DNA of 64,000 nucleotides from Sporocytophaga myxococcoides DSM 11118 (lineage in GTDB: Bacteria; Bacteroidota; Bacteroidia; Cytophagales; Cytophagaceae): contig NZ_KE384561.1 of the NCBI RefSeq assembly GCF_000426725.1, positions 289,092 to 353,091 on the forward strand, in the 5' to 3' direction. Each line of letters begins with the position of its first letter. Positions within the stretch are counted from its first letter, which is position 1. A program made the translations under genes and the position numbers. The notes beneath the pieces were generated by a model that saw only the letters and a list, made by a program, of their open reading frames with translations, made no database searches and had not been told where the DNA came from. Shown here in pieces: positions 34,362-43,627 of the stretch.

Positions 34362-34679
34362 ATGGAAAAGCTAGATCCAAAATATGAGCTAATAAAAAAT
34401 AAGCTGGAGGAGATGGAAACCTCTCCGGATCCATATGCTTGGGATAAAATTTATGATGCGCTCCATAAAAAGCCTGTTTATTTAAAATTAAACCGTTTCA
34501 ACAATCTTTCCATTGCAGTTTCTTTAATTTCAATTTTTGCATTTTCTATATTTTTTTCCCCTAAAATCACTTCCCCCTCTTCAGAACTAGATGAATTGAA
34601 CGTCACCCACAAAGACTCACTGAAGCACCACAAGTTAGCTCCTCACAAGCATAAAGCTAAAAATTATCCGAAAAGGTAA
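34362..34679 (+). CDS. Small single-pass membrane protein
   Basis: 105 residues: a charged N-terminal part with EEMETSPDPYAWDKIYDAL, one transmembrane helix (about 46-63, LSIAVSLISIFAFSIFF), and a His/Lys-rich tail (HKDSLKHHKLAPHKHKAKN). The N-terminal pattern resembles the cytoplasmic start of small Bacteroidetes anti-sigma-like proteins, but this is speculative. It stands alone between ffh and the YfhO gene. Confidence 0.55.
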   Translation: MEKLDPKYELIKNKLEEMETSPDPYAWDKIYDALHKKPVYLKLNRFNNLSIAVSLISIFAFSIFFSPKITSPSSELDELNVTHKDSLKHHKLAPHKHKAKNYPKR

Positions 34680-34809
34680 TTAGATTTTATTCTCCCTCTT
34701 TCAGCTTCATAAATCCCAAATTTATTAACTCATCATCCTTTTATAATTACATAATATAATTTTAGCAGTTGCTAAATTGTATAATATGTAAGGAATAGGA
34801 GAATTAATC

Positions 34810-34817
34810 TATATTTG
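34810..34817 (+). promoter_or_regulatory. Putative -7 box upstream of the YfhO-like gene
   Basis: TATATTTG matches TAnnTTTG exactly, 35 bp before the ATG at 34853. No TTG at proper spacing is visible. Confidence 0.4.
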
Positions 34818-34852
34818 CAGTGGTTTAAAAATAATTTTTCAATAAAAGCCAC

Positions 34853-37273
34853 ATGAATATAAACAACTTTAAAGTAAAGGTTTTACCTCACCTTTTAGCA
34901 TTCGTCATATTTTTAATTATCTCATTAGTTTACTTCTCCCCTTACCTGAATGGTAAAAGTTTGGCTCAAAACGATATGGTCCAAACACTTGGAGCCTTAA
35001 AAGAATCTGCAGACTTTGCCAAAAGCTCAAATGAGGAAATTCTATGGTCAAACAGCACTTTCAGTGGTATGCCTGTTTGGAGAGGAGCAGGAGCCAATAT
35101 TTTAAACTATGTCAATACCTTTTTGAATAGTTTTATTCCAAACCCTGTACTCCTTTGCCTTTTCGGGTTTACGGGATTCTATATACTATTACACGTATTT
35201 GGATTGAATGCATGGCTTTGCTTTGCAGGCGCTCTGGCTTATACATTTTCCAGTTATAATTTAATAAGTATTGAAGCTGGTCATATTAACAAAGTTTATG
35301 ACATGATGCTGATGGCCCCTGTTATTGCTGGTATTATATTAACATACCGCAAAAATATGATTACCGGAGCGGCCTTAACAATTATCTCCTTAGCCCTCCA
35401 GATATATTATGGTCACGTGCAGATTACTTATTATCTGCTGATCATGGTGGTATTCATTATAATCGCCGAATTTATTTATGCCCTGAAAGGTAATAATCTT
35501 AAAAGATTTTTAACTGGCTCAGTTGTGTTATTGTTCTGTGTCATTATCAGTATCGCCCCTAATGTGGCCAAACTTTGGACCATGTCTGAGTATTCAAAAG
35601 CAACTCCTAGAGGTGGATCAGATTTATTGGCTAAAAAAGACCAGGGAACCGGCCTTGACAGGGACTATGCATTAAGCTGGAGCAATGGTATAGCTGAAAC
35701 TATGACCATACTGATTCCTTCATTTTATGGAGGAAGTTCAAATGAACAGTTAAGCACCGGATCTGAGACATTCAAAACTATGGTGAATAATGGAATCGCT
35801 AAAGGTCAGGCAAAGGAATATATTGAGAGTATGCCAATGTACTGGGGAGACCAGCCATTTACTTCAGGACCAATTTATTTTGGGGCCATCGTTTGCTTCT
35901 TGTTTATTTTGGGGTTGATTCTTATAAAAGGTCCTTTGAAATGGTGGATAATCCCTGTAACAATCTTATCCATTGTCCTTTCTTGGGGGAAAAATTTTGA
36001 ACTGCTTACAGACTTATTCTTTAACTACGTACCACTTTATAATAAATTCAGAAGTGTTACTATGATTCTTTCTGTTGCTGAAATTACATTTCCTCTGCTT
36101 GGGTTTGTTGTGTTGAAAAAGGTATTGGATAGTGAGCTTTCAAAAGAAGAAATTATGAAAGGGCTTAAAATCTCTTTCGGTATTACCGGGGGGCTTGCGC
36201 TTTTCTTTGCCATTTTAGGTGGTGCATTTTTTGATTTTAACGGTGCTTCTGATGCTCAGCTGCCAACCTGGTTAATTGACTCTCTAAAGGAAGACCGGGC
36301 TTCTGCACTAAGAATAGATGCGTTGAGATCATTATTTTTTGTAGCTGCAACTGCTGGAATGATTTGGGCAGTTATCAATGATAAATTAAAGGAGAATGTT
36401 TTTTATGTACTACTTACCGTACTTATCCTAGTTGATCTTTGGACTGTAGATAAAAGATATCTGAATTCAAAAGACTTCAAAAACAAAGAAAACTTTGAAG
36501 AAACCATATTTGTACCAAGTCCTGCTGATAATATCATTGCTCAAGACAAAGATCCATATTTCAGAGTTTTCAATGTAACGACAAATCCGTTTGCTGATGC
36601 AATAACATCTTATTTCCACAAATCAATCGGAGGATATAGTGCGATAAAGTTGGGCAGATATCAGGATCTTATTGACGCACAATTGAGCAAAAACAATATG
36701 GCTGTTTTGAATATGCTTAATACCAGGTATTTTATTGTTCCAGACAAACAAACCAATCAACCAACTGTACAAAGAAATCCCGGAGCTTTAGGAAATGCCT
36801 GGGCTGTAGATAGTGTAAGAATTGTTCCGAATCCTGATGAAGAACTTAAAGGATTGAGTAATTTTGATCCTGCAAGGACAGCAATTGTGGATAAGGTATT
36901 TGAAAGCTATGTGAAAGATTTAAATCTTTCAATCGACAGCACCGCGTCTATTGTACTTAAAGATTACCATCCTAACCATCTTACATTTGAATCAAAATCC
37001 AAGAAGGACCAATTGGTTGTTTTCTCAGATGTTTACTACCAGCCAGGGTGGAATGCTTATATTGATGATAAACCTGTAGAGCATATCAGAGTAAATTATA
37101 TTCTGCGTGCTTTGAAAATTCCTGCAGGAGAACACACCGTTTCATTCAGATTTGAACCTAAGTCTTATATTACAGGTGAAAAAATTTCAAGAATAGGCTC
37201 CTGGATATTGGTATTATCAATAGTAGGATTACTTGGTGTCCAGCTATCTTCTTCAGTAAAAAAGAAAGAATAA
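34853..37273 (+). CDS. YfhO-family polytopic membrane glycosyltransferase-like protein
   Basis: 806 residues with about 12 transmembrane helices in residues 10-540 and a soluble C-terminal domain ending in one further helix (about 783-799). N-terminal SPYLNGKSLAQNDMVQTLGALKE and C-terminal VVFSDVYYQPGWNAYIDDKPVE are hallmarks of YfhO (GT-C fold) proteins, which B. subtilis uses for lipoteichoic-acid glycosylation. In Bacteroidetes these are usually unassigned; a role in envelope glycan modification fits the neighbouring glycan cluster. Ends with a strong hairpin shared with the convergent operon. Confidence 0.9.
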   Translation: MNINNFKVKVLPHLLAFVIFLIISLVYFSPYLNGKSLAQNDMVQTLGALKESADFAKSSNEEILWSNSTFSGMPVWRGAGANILNYVNTFLNSFIPNPVLLCLFGFTGFYILLHVFGLNAWLCFAGALAYTFSSYNLISIEAGHINKVYDMMLMAPVIAGIILTYRKNMITGAALTIISLALQIYYGHVQITYYLLIMVVFIIIAEFIYALKGNNLKRFLTGSVVLLFCVIISIAPNVAKLWTMSEYSKATPRGGSDLLAKKDQGTGLDRDYALSWSNGIAETMTILIPSFYGGSSNEQLSTGSETFKTMVNNGIAKGQAKEYIESMPMYWGDQPFTSGPIYFGAIVCFLFILGLILIKGPLKWWIIPVTILSIVLSWGKNFELLTDLFFNYVPLYNKFRSVTMILSVAEITFPLLGFVVLKKVLDSELSKEEIMKGLKISFGITGGLALFFAILGGAFFDFNGASDAQLPTWLIDSLKEDRASALRIDALRSLFFVAATAGMIWAVINDKLKENVFYVLLTVLILVDLWTVDKRYLNSKDFKNKENFEETIFVPSPADNIIAQDKDPYFRVFNVTTNPFADAITSYFHKSIGGYSAIKLGRYQDLIDAQLSKNNMAVLNMLNTRYFIVPDKQTNQPTVQRNPGALGNAWAVDSVRIVPNPDEELKGLSNFDPARTAIVDKVFESYVKDLNLSIDSTASIVLKDYHPNHLTFESKSKKDQLVVFSDVYYQPGWNAYIDDKPVEHIRVNYILRALKIPAGEHTVSFRFEPKSYITGEKISRIGSWILVLSIVGLLGVQLSSSVKKKE

Positions 37274-37278
37274 AAAAT

Positions 37279-37313
37279 AAAAAAGGCACTTAAATCAAGT
37301 GCCTTTTTTATTT
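37279..37313. terminator. Bidirectional terminator ending the glycan operon and yfhO
   Basis: 13-bp inverted repeat AAAAAAGGCACTT (37279-37291)/AAGTGCCTTTTTT (37297-37309), loop AAATC, T-run on both strands. Confidence 0.9.
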
Positions 37314-37321
37314 TTAACTGA

Positions 37322-38590
37322 CTAATTTCCTTTTGCCTCTTTGTACAAATGAGTATACTTTTCTGCTACGGATTCTTCTGAATAATCCCTAATGGCCTTC
37401 TCTCTTGATTGCATACACAATGTTTCGTAAGGAGCCTGAAACAATGTCCAATAAATGCCAGCAGCTAAATCTTCTGATGATTTATATTCAGCTACATAGC
37501 CCGTCTTCCTATGTTCTACCATTTCGGGAATTCCTCCCGTATTAAAACCTACCACAGGTGTCCCACAAGCAAGTGACTCCATCACTGTATTGGGCAAATT
37601 ATCCTCCAAAGAAGGTATAACAAATACTGATGCTGCAGAATATGCATTGACAATGGTTGACATATCAGACAATCTTCCCAGACTATTTATTTTAAAAGGT
37701 ATTCCTGAAAAATCCTGCTCATCATACAGACCAAAAATTAATAATTCTGTATCCTTAAGTTCATTTGAAAATTGCTTTGCCAGTATCTCTAGTCCATTTT
37801 TGAAGAAAGCAAAGCCCTTTCTTTCATCACTTACTTTCATGGCTGCAAAAAGTATATACTTTTTATCAGGATTCAGATTAAAGAATTTTCTTGCATTAGT
37901 TTTATCCTCTGGCGTAAACACTGATACATCTATTGGATTGGGAACAGATACCACTTTTTTATCTTTCAGCAAACTGCTTTGTCTCGCTTTGGATCCAAGC
38001 CATTCACTGCAAGAGACAATTGTCAGATTTTTTTGACCGAAAACTTCAGCTTTCTTATTCCACCTTTTTCTGGACAAATCTGTTTCATAAGGATGTTTTA
38101 AGTAAGGAAGACAATTACCACATGCTCTGAGGTAATTTGTGCAATCTTTGCTGTAATGACAGCCACCAGTGAAGGTCCACATGTCGTGGAGGGTTATTAT
38201 GATTGGTTTGCCTGTTGCTATCAGTTTTTGTATTGAGTCTAAAGACAAGAATCCAAAATTGATCCAGTGAAGGTGAATAACATCTGCTTCTTTTACAAGT
38301 GCATTATTACTGAGATCAACACCAATTTCGGCTTGAGAAAAAATGAAACGAGCAGATTTATCTTTCTCATAAAAAGAAAATTGCAGCCTGTCTGCTGCAA
38401 ATCGGAATAGGGCAAGTTTCTTCTGAACCCAGGTATTCGCAATGCTGTGAACATTCTTGTTATTGGCTTTCTTTTCCTGCACCAGCATTTCAGACTTCAG
38501 GCCACTTTTTAATAAAGCTTTATGAAGACGTAAGGCTGCAATTCCCGCCCCTCCAAAAGTATCAAATGTGCTTAAAATTAAAACTTTCAT
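37322..38590 (-). CDS. Family 4-type glycosyltransferase
   Basis: 422 residues, GT-B fold. N-terminal LSTFDTFGGAGIAALRLHKAL; donor-binding C-terminal half with VSVPNPIDVSVFTPED and the E-x7-E segment FVIPSLEDNLPNTVMESLACGTPVVGFNTGGIPEMV. An insert with CHYSKDCTNYLRACGNCL (four cysteines) precedes the linker, seen in some polysaccharide GT4 enzymes. Last gene of the minus-strand glycan operon, 58 bp from the FkbM gene. Confidence 0.92.
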   Translation of the reverse strand: MKVLILSTFDTFGGAGIAALRLHKALLKSGLKSEMLVQEKKANNKNVHSIANTWVQKKLALFRFAADRLQFSFYEKDKSARFIFSQAEIGVDLSNNALVKEADVIHLHWINFGFLSLDSIQKLIATGKPIIITLHDMWTFTGGCHYSKDCTNYLRACGNCLPYLKHPYETDLSRKRWNKKAEVFGQKNLTIVSCSEWLGSKARQSSLLKDKKVVSVPNPIDVSVFTPEDKTNARKFFNLNPDKKYILFAAMKVSDERKGFAFFKNGLEILAKQFSNELKDTELLIFGLYDEQDFSGIPFKINSLGRLSDMSTIVNAYSAASVFVIPSLEDNLPNTVMESLACGTPVVGFNTGGIPEMVEHRKTGYVAEYKSSEDLAAGIYWTLFQAPYETLCMQSREKAIRDYSEESVAEKYTHLYKEAKGN

Positions 38591-38648
38591 ATTACAGTCC
38601 TGACTAAAAAGAATATTTTGAACCGCATTATTTTGACTGAAGATGCAA

Positions 38649-39455
38649 TTAATTTTTATAACCGAAAATATTAAGCTGTAAATCCATTATTTTATTGTCT
38701 CTGTAGAAATGGTTAACCAAAGGAGATTGACGTCCCTGAGCTGAATCTATATAATATCGAAAATTATTCTTTGAAAGTACATTCAGTATTTCATTTAACT
38801 CCTGTTGTTGTCCGGGAAATGAATGATATTCTATAAAAATATTCTCTACATTCGTTAAAGCATCTGAACAATCCTTTAACACTGCCGACTCCGCCCCTTC
38901 GATGTCCATCTTCAACATATCAATTTTAGGAGTTTGCAACAATAGGTCTCGTAGTCTCACAGATTCAACTTTTACTTTTTTCCCATTACCAAAGATAGAA
39001 GCCCCATCAGCCCCTTCAATTGAAAATTCAATTCCGTTATTGTCAATCCACACAGCCTTATTTAGGATATCTACATTTTTGATATTATTCTTATCAAGAT
39101 TACTCTTTAAAATAGAGGCAATATTTGGGTCTGCCTCAAATGCTATAATTTTAGATGCTGGATATAAAGAACTAAAGTAAAGGCAGCTGGTACCAATATT
39201 GGCACCACAATCAAAAATTACAGGGGTCTTTTCCTTTGTTTCAAACTTGTAATATTGCTCCACATAAATTTCCTGAAATTGAAACAAGAAAGACCAACAA
39301 TCGGGAACCAGGAATTCGTATTTTAAAAATGATACTTTCCTTTGAGAATACCTGGGAACATTTCCATATTTGGCCATCAATAAGAGTAAATGACGGCCCA
39401 TTGAAGACTTCAGTATTCTATATACACTCTTAAAGAGATATTTTAACGCGAACAT
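38649..39455 (-). CDS. FkbM-family methyltransferase
   Basis: 268 residues. SAM-binding motif I IFDCGANIGTSCLYFSSLYP (about 79-98), motif II IIAFEADPNIASILK and the FkbM signature DMLKMDIEGAESAVLKDC. It probably O-methylates a sugar in the glycan made by this cluster. It begins 10 bp after the DUF115-like gene's end. Confidence 0.92.
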   Translation of the reverse strand: MFALKYLFKSVYRILKSSMGRHLLLLMAKYGNVPRYSQRKVSFLKYEFLVPDCWSFLFQFQEIYVEQYYKFETKEKTPVIFDCGANIGTSCLYFSSLYPASKIIAFEADPNIASILKSNLDKNNIKNVDILNKAVWIDNNGIEFSIEGADGASIFGNGKKVKVESVRLRDLLLQTPKIDMLKMDIEGAESAVLKDCSDALTNVENIFIEYHSFPGQQQELNEILNVLSKNNFRYYIDSAQGRQSPLVNHFYRDNKIMDLQLNIFGYKN

Positions 39456-39465
39456 TTCTTAATAT

Positions 39466-40350
39466 TTAATTGAATTTAACTCTTTCAAATGCATCCACAT
39501 AGCTTTTTGTACTTGCATTGAAAATTTTAGTTTTTTTAGTATCTGCGTATACTTTTAGTATTTCATGCCCTCTGAATGCTTTTGAAATAGATAAAAATTG
39601 ATTGGCCATTGTTTTTCTTTTATTGTCTTGATGATATAATGGCATCTCTTTTTCCTTAGCTGCATCCGGATTATAAAAGTGCAGGACCTTTATTGTAAGT
39701 ATGTTATCCTCTCTGATACTAATGTGCTCATGCCAGGAATGATCTGCTCCATATAGATATATGTATTCATAATTTCTGTTAATCATCAAATATAAAGTAG
39801 CTATCATTACATTTTCGCACTGAGGCATTGCTAGCCCTTTTGAAAAAAAGAAATGTTTTATAAAATCAAATCCTTCAAATATTGTATAGTTAAAATACAC
39901 AACTTTAATATTTGGTTTCTGAGCCAGAAGTTCTTGAAGTATTGCTGATTTTTTAACTTTTAAAGGAACGAATAAATTTAAATTCCAGGTTGTTTTATCT
40001 TTTAATGATTTAAAAGTGGAAATTATAACTTCGCTTTTACTCCCCTCCTCAGAAAAAAATAAAGGATCAATTATTACATAATTCTCAGGTTTTAATTGCT
40101 CAAAATAGTCATATGTTGCAAAGGTATTAACACATACTAAGTCCGTATCCTTCATAATATTCAGATGCTGTTCAAGAGATGTACTCAGAGAAGGACCGTT
40201 TCCTAAAATACTGCAAATTTTATTTTGAGGAGATGGCAAATGAGTGACAGGTCTTGACATGAGCAAAACCCTTACTAAGGAAATACAAGTCTGAATCCCT
40301 TTGGTTAAAAAATCACTTAAGTACATGCTTACAGAGGTGAAAGTACTCAT
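39466..40350 (-). CDS. DUF115/MptE-like protein in the nonulosonic-acid operon
   Basis: 294 residues. ICSILGNGPSLSTSLEQHL (about 46-64) is the GNGPSL nucleotide-binding signature of DUF115/MptE-like proteins; a Rossmann-like order follows (DLVCVNTFATYDYFEQLKPENYVIIDPLFF, then YEYIYLYGADHSWHE). Maf proteins of this superfamily attach pseudaminic/legionaminic acid to flagellin; others are pterin pyrophosphokinases. Placement between a flippase and a methyltransferase, directly in a legionaminic-acid operon, favours a nonulosonic-acid transferase or related role, but the fold alone does not decide. Overlaps the flippase gene by 4 bp (ATGA). Confidence 0.65.
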   Translation of the reverse strand: MSTFTSVSMYLSDFLTKGIQTCISLVRVLLMSRPVTHLPSPQNKICSILGNGPSLSTSLEQHLNIMKDTDLVCVNTFATYDYFEQLKPENYVIIDPLFFSEEGSKSEVIISTFKSLKDKTTWNLNLFVPLKVKKSAILQELLAQKPNIKVVYFNYTIFEGFDFIKHFFFSKGLAMPQCENVMIATLYLMINRNYEYIYLYGADHSWHEHISIREDNILTIKVLHFYNPDAAKEKEMPLYHQDNKRKTMANQFLSISKAFRGHEILKVYADTKKTKIFNASTKSYVDAFERVKFN

Positions 40351-41837
40351 GACTTTAACAGGGGTTTTAATACTCGGTTTATAATATCATTCATTTCTAA
40401 TGATACCCTCATTTTATATATAACTACAATAAACACAACAGAAAAAATACTTGATCTGATAGCCATATCCAAAAGGTTATTAAACACACTTCCTCCTATT
40501 AAAGGTATGTAATAGGCCGCAGCAATGATAACCGATGACACTATAATAACTTTAAGAATGTTAATATCAAAAGGCTGCATTTTCAATTTCTTCAAGACCA
40601 GCCAATATTTTATTGAGTTATAATAAAATGTTGAAAAAGCGGCAGCCAATGCTGCTCCTACCAGTTTGTACTCCGGTATAAGAATCATATTAGCAATAAT
40701 GGTCAGGAAAATCAGACTGATCATAATAACTAAATCGTATCTGTAATATTTTGACATAGCCATTACAATTCCGTTTAATCCCGTGGCCAGATCAAAGAGT
40801 TTACCCAAACCAAGAATTATGATAACCCATTTTCCCTCCTGATAACCTTGCGGAATAAGTTCAAAAAAGGAATCTAAATTTATAAGTATGCCGCCAAATA
40901 TAAGACATCCAATTATCAGCTGCATGACACAGCTTTTTCGATAGATAGTTTGTATTGTATGAAGATCATTATTTTTAAATGCGTTTACAATAACAGGGAT
41001 AGCAGCCTTGCTCATGGCAATTAAAGACATTCCCATAATACTTCCGAAAAAAGATGCAGTGTTATAAACACCCGTGTCTTCCAAACCGCCATAATAAGTC
41101 AGCATAATCTTATCTATGTACATAATAATCATAGAAGAAAACCCGGCCAATATTGTAACAAGGCTGTAATTAATAAATTCCTTCCGGAACTTAGGAGTGA
41201 ATACTGAGAAATCAGGAATAAGAGAAAATCCACTTAATTGCATGGATTTTATTATCATCCATATTGTGGGAATTATAAATGCTGAGGTCCAAATCCAAAT
41301 GAAGACATCAAAACTTATTCCAATCACAGCTATAAGCACGAGACCTATTAAAATTATCAATCTTTGTACAAATTGATTCAGAAAGGTTCCGGATACTGTT
41401 TCAAATAAATTCCTTGAATAACTATCAAAAAAATTAAACAGTATAGTGCCTAAGGAAATAGGAAGTAGCAGATAAAAATATTGGTCTAGTATAGCTGATC
41501 CTTCCGTAGAGGAAGACAGAAATAAAGGTTTCAATAAGAATACTAAAGCAGATGTCATCAGAAAACCTAACATGGAAATACTCAGTCCGGTGAAAACAAA
41601 GCCACCATATCCCTTTCTTTCACTAAACCTCGGGAAAAACCGGCTACCTGCATAGTTAACTCCAAGACTGGCTAACTGCACGAATATATACATAAAGGAT
41701 AAAAGTAATCCCAAAAGTCCGTTCTGATCTTTGGTCAGCAAATTAGGGATAAGTAATCCCTGACTGATAAATCCTATTGCAACCCCAAGGTATGAAAAGA
41801 TAGCACTGTGTAAGGATTGTTTTTTAATTGTACTCAT
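40347..41837 (-). CDS. Wzx-like polysaccharide flippase
   Basis: 496 residues with about 12-14 hydrophobic helices over the whole length and N-terminal FSYLGVAIGFISQGLLIPNLLT, typical of the MOP/oligosaccharide flippase superfamily. It would flip a lipid-linked glycan across the inner membrane. It starts 34 bp after legF, and its end overlaps the DUF115-like gene, binding the transfer and flipping steps to the sugar pathway. Confidence 0.9.
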   Translation of the reverse strand: MSTIKKQSLHSAIFSYLGVAIGFISQGLLIPNLLTKDQNGLLGLLLSFMYIFVQLASLGVNYAGSRFFPRFSERKGYGGFVFTGLSISMLGFLMTSALVFLLKPLFLSSSTEGSAILDQYFYLLLPISLGTILFNFFDSYSRNLFETVSGTFLNQFVQRLIILIGLVLIAVIGISFDVFIWIWTSAFIIPTIWMIIKSMQLSGFSLIPDFSVFTPKFRKEFINYSLVTILAGFSSMIIMYIDKIMLTYYGGLEDTGVYNTASFFGSIMGMSLIAMSKAAIPVIVNAFKNNDLHTIQTIYRKSCVMQLIIGCLIFGGILINLDSFFELIPQGYQEGKWVIIILGLGKLFDLATGLNGIVMAMSKYYRYDLVIMISLIFLTIIANMILIPEYKLVGAALAAAFSTFYYNSIKYWLVLKKLKMQPFDINILKVIIVSSVIIAAAYYIPLIGGSVFNNLLDMAIRSSIFSVVFIVVIYKMRVSLEMNDIINRVLKPLLKS

Positions 41838-41871
41838 TGAACTTGAATAATCTCTATTGAGATTAATATTA

Positions 41872-42561
41872 TTATTCTCCCTTTATTTTCTTATTATAAA
41901 TAAGTTCTGCGATTTCCCAATCCAAAGGAGTATCGATATCAACAGAATCCGTATCATCCATTACATACTTTCTTATTTTAGTAAATTCTGAGATAGACAT
42001 TTTTTTCAGAGAATCCACTTTCATAATATAAATCGCTCCATTGTACTTATATACTTTTGGCATATCCTGCCTTCTCGTAAAAGTATTCTCTGCTGCCTTT
42101 TTAAGAAATCCATTTTCATCTTCATTATAGCAAAGGTATATTGGATTATACATCTCCTGCACACTCACAACCATATCCACATCATCGCTATATAGTTCCA
42201 GACTATCTTTCAGATGTTTAATGGTTCTCAAAGGAGAAGTAGGCTGTAATAAAATAATTCTAGAATATTGAACGCCTTTTCCTTCATAAAATTGAATGGC
42301 ATGTTTAATTACATCATACCCTGAAGCTGTATCTGTCGCGAATTCCTCAGGTCTTATAAATGGAGGTTCCAACCCATATGCTCGGACGGTCTCAGCAATA
42401 TCCTGACTGTCTGTAGAAACGCAAATATCTTTATCATCAGCAAACGCTCTTGCCAGATCTATGCTGTAATAGATAAGAGGTTTTCCATTAAATTTTTTAA
42501 TATTTTTGCCGGGAATACCTTTGGAGCCTCCACGAGCAGGAATAAGAAACAAGGTTTTCAT
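41872..42561 (-). CDS. legF: CMP-nonulosonate (legionaminate-type) cytidylyltransferase
   Basis: 229 residues. Signature IPARGGSKGIPGKNIKKFNGKPLI at the N-terminus, LLQPTSPLR and DSVDIDTPLDWEIAE in the later part define acylneuraminate cytidylyltransferases. With LegB/C/I/G upstream, CMP-legionaminate (or a close nonulosonic acid) is the likely product rather than CMP-Neu5Ac. Its ATG abuts the stop codon of the PtmE-like gene with no gap. Confidence 0.9.
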   Translation of the reverse strand: MKTLFLIPARGGSKGIPGKNIKKFNGKPLIYYSIDLARAFADDKDICVSTDSQDIAETVRAYGLEPPFIRPEEFATDTASGYDVIKHAIQFYEGKGVQYSRIILLQPTSPLRTIKHLKDSLELYSDDVDMVVSVQEMYNPIYLCYNEDENGFLKKAAENTFTRRQDMPKVYKYNGAIYIMKVDSLKKMSISEFTKIRKYVMDDTDSVDIDTPLDWEIAELIYNKKIKGE

Positions 42562-43611
42562 TTATTCCAGATATTTTACATATTCCTGAGCCTTCTTATA
42601 ATCATCGGGCTTACCAATGTCTATCCAATATCCAACAATAGGGAAATAAGTAATCTTTTTCTGCATAGAGAACAGTAGATCCATTAGATCTGTCGCATTG
42701 TAGAAAGTATTTCTAGGAATAAGATTAAAATATTCCTTTTTTATAAGATACATACCCGCACTTGCGTGGTAGGTATAAGTTGGCTTTTCAGCAACTGAAG
42801 TAACGGAAGAATTATCAATGTTAAGTACTCCATAAGGTACTGAAACCACATAAGGAAAAGATGCAATTGCCATATCTGCTCCTACTTCCAGATAATGCTT
42901 ATAAAACTCTTCAAGATTAAGATTTGTAAACAAATCAGAATTCATTACAAGCACTGTATCTGATTCATAATTATCTACAAGAGTCACAGCTCCTAATGTC
43001 CCGAGTGGCTCGTCTTCTCTGATATATTGTATATTCAATCCATACTTTTCACCATTCCCAAGATAATCGATGATCTGGTCTGCAAGATATTTAACAGAGA
43101 TGTAGACATTCTCTATTCCGAATTTACTTAGGTTATTGATATTATATTCAATAATGGCTTTATTGCCCAGCTTCAATAGAGGCTTTGGTGTTTTTTCTGT
43201 CAATGGCCTCAGTCTTTCTCCTTTGCCTCCAGCCATTAAAACAGCTTCTACAGGAAGCAATGACTTTTGCCTTGTAAGATCGAAAAGTTTAACAAGCTTC
43301 CTTTCGTTGTTCAGCACAGGCAAGAGCCTTATATTATTTTTTCTTATTGAATCAATCAGTGCCAAATCTGGCTGTCCGTTTTTCAGAAAAATAAAATTGC
43401 CATGCATGAAAGTTGATATAGGAGATTCAAGGGATGTTCCCTTTAAGATACCCCTGCGTATATCGCCATCCGTAATTGTACCAACAACTTCACCGTTACT
43501 ATTTAATACAATTAAAGTCAGCTTATCGTTCGCATTAAGCTTCTCCAATGCCTGCAAAAGAGTGCACGTTTCGGAGATTACATATTTTTCAAATTCAAGT
43601 TTATAAGACAT
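42562..43611 (-). CDS. PtmE-like nucleotidyltransferase with CBS pair
   Basis: 349 residues: two CBS motifs (about 1-115; LTLIVLNSNGEVVGTITDGDIRRGIL, RLLPVLNNERKLVKLFDL) fused to a sugar nucleotidyltransferase (about 120-345; VLMAGGKGERLRPLTEKTPKPLLKLG, metal region VMNSDLFTNL). This layout equals PtmE, the glucosamine-1-phosphate guanylyltransferase of the Campylobacter legionaminic pathway. It suggests that this pathway uses a GDP-linked precursor. Partner genes ptmF and ptmA are not seen. 16 bp after legG. Confidence 0.88.
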   Translation of the reverse strand: MSYKLEFEKYVISETCTLLQALEKLNANDKLTLIVLNSNGEVVGTITDGDIRRGILKGTSLESPISTFMHGNFIFLKNGQPDLALIDSIRKNNIRLLPVLNNERKLVKLFDLTRQKSLLPVEAVLMAGGKGERLRPLTEKTPKPLLKLGNKAIIEYNINNLSKFGIENVYISVKYLADQIIDYLGNGEKYGLNIQYIREDEPLGTLGAVTLVDNYESDTVLVMNSDLFTNLNLEEFYKHYLEVGADMAIASFPYVVSVPYGVLNIDNSSVTSVAEKPTYTYHASAGMYLIKKEYFNLIPRNTFYNATDLMDLLFSMQKKITYFPIVGYWIDIGKPDDYKKAQEYVKYLE

Positions 43612-43627
43612 TACAGCAACTTATTTT

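Noticed and set aside
43136-43606. Long plus-strand frame opposite the PtmE-like gene
   Set aside because: Antisense shadow of a gene with clear CBS and nucleotidyltransferase motifs.
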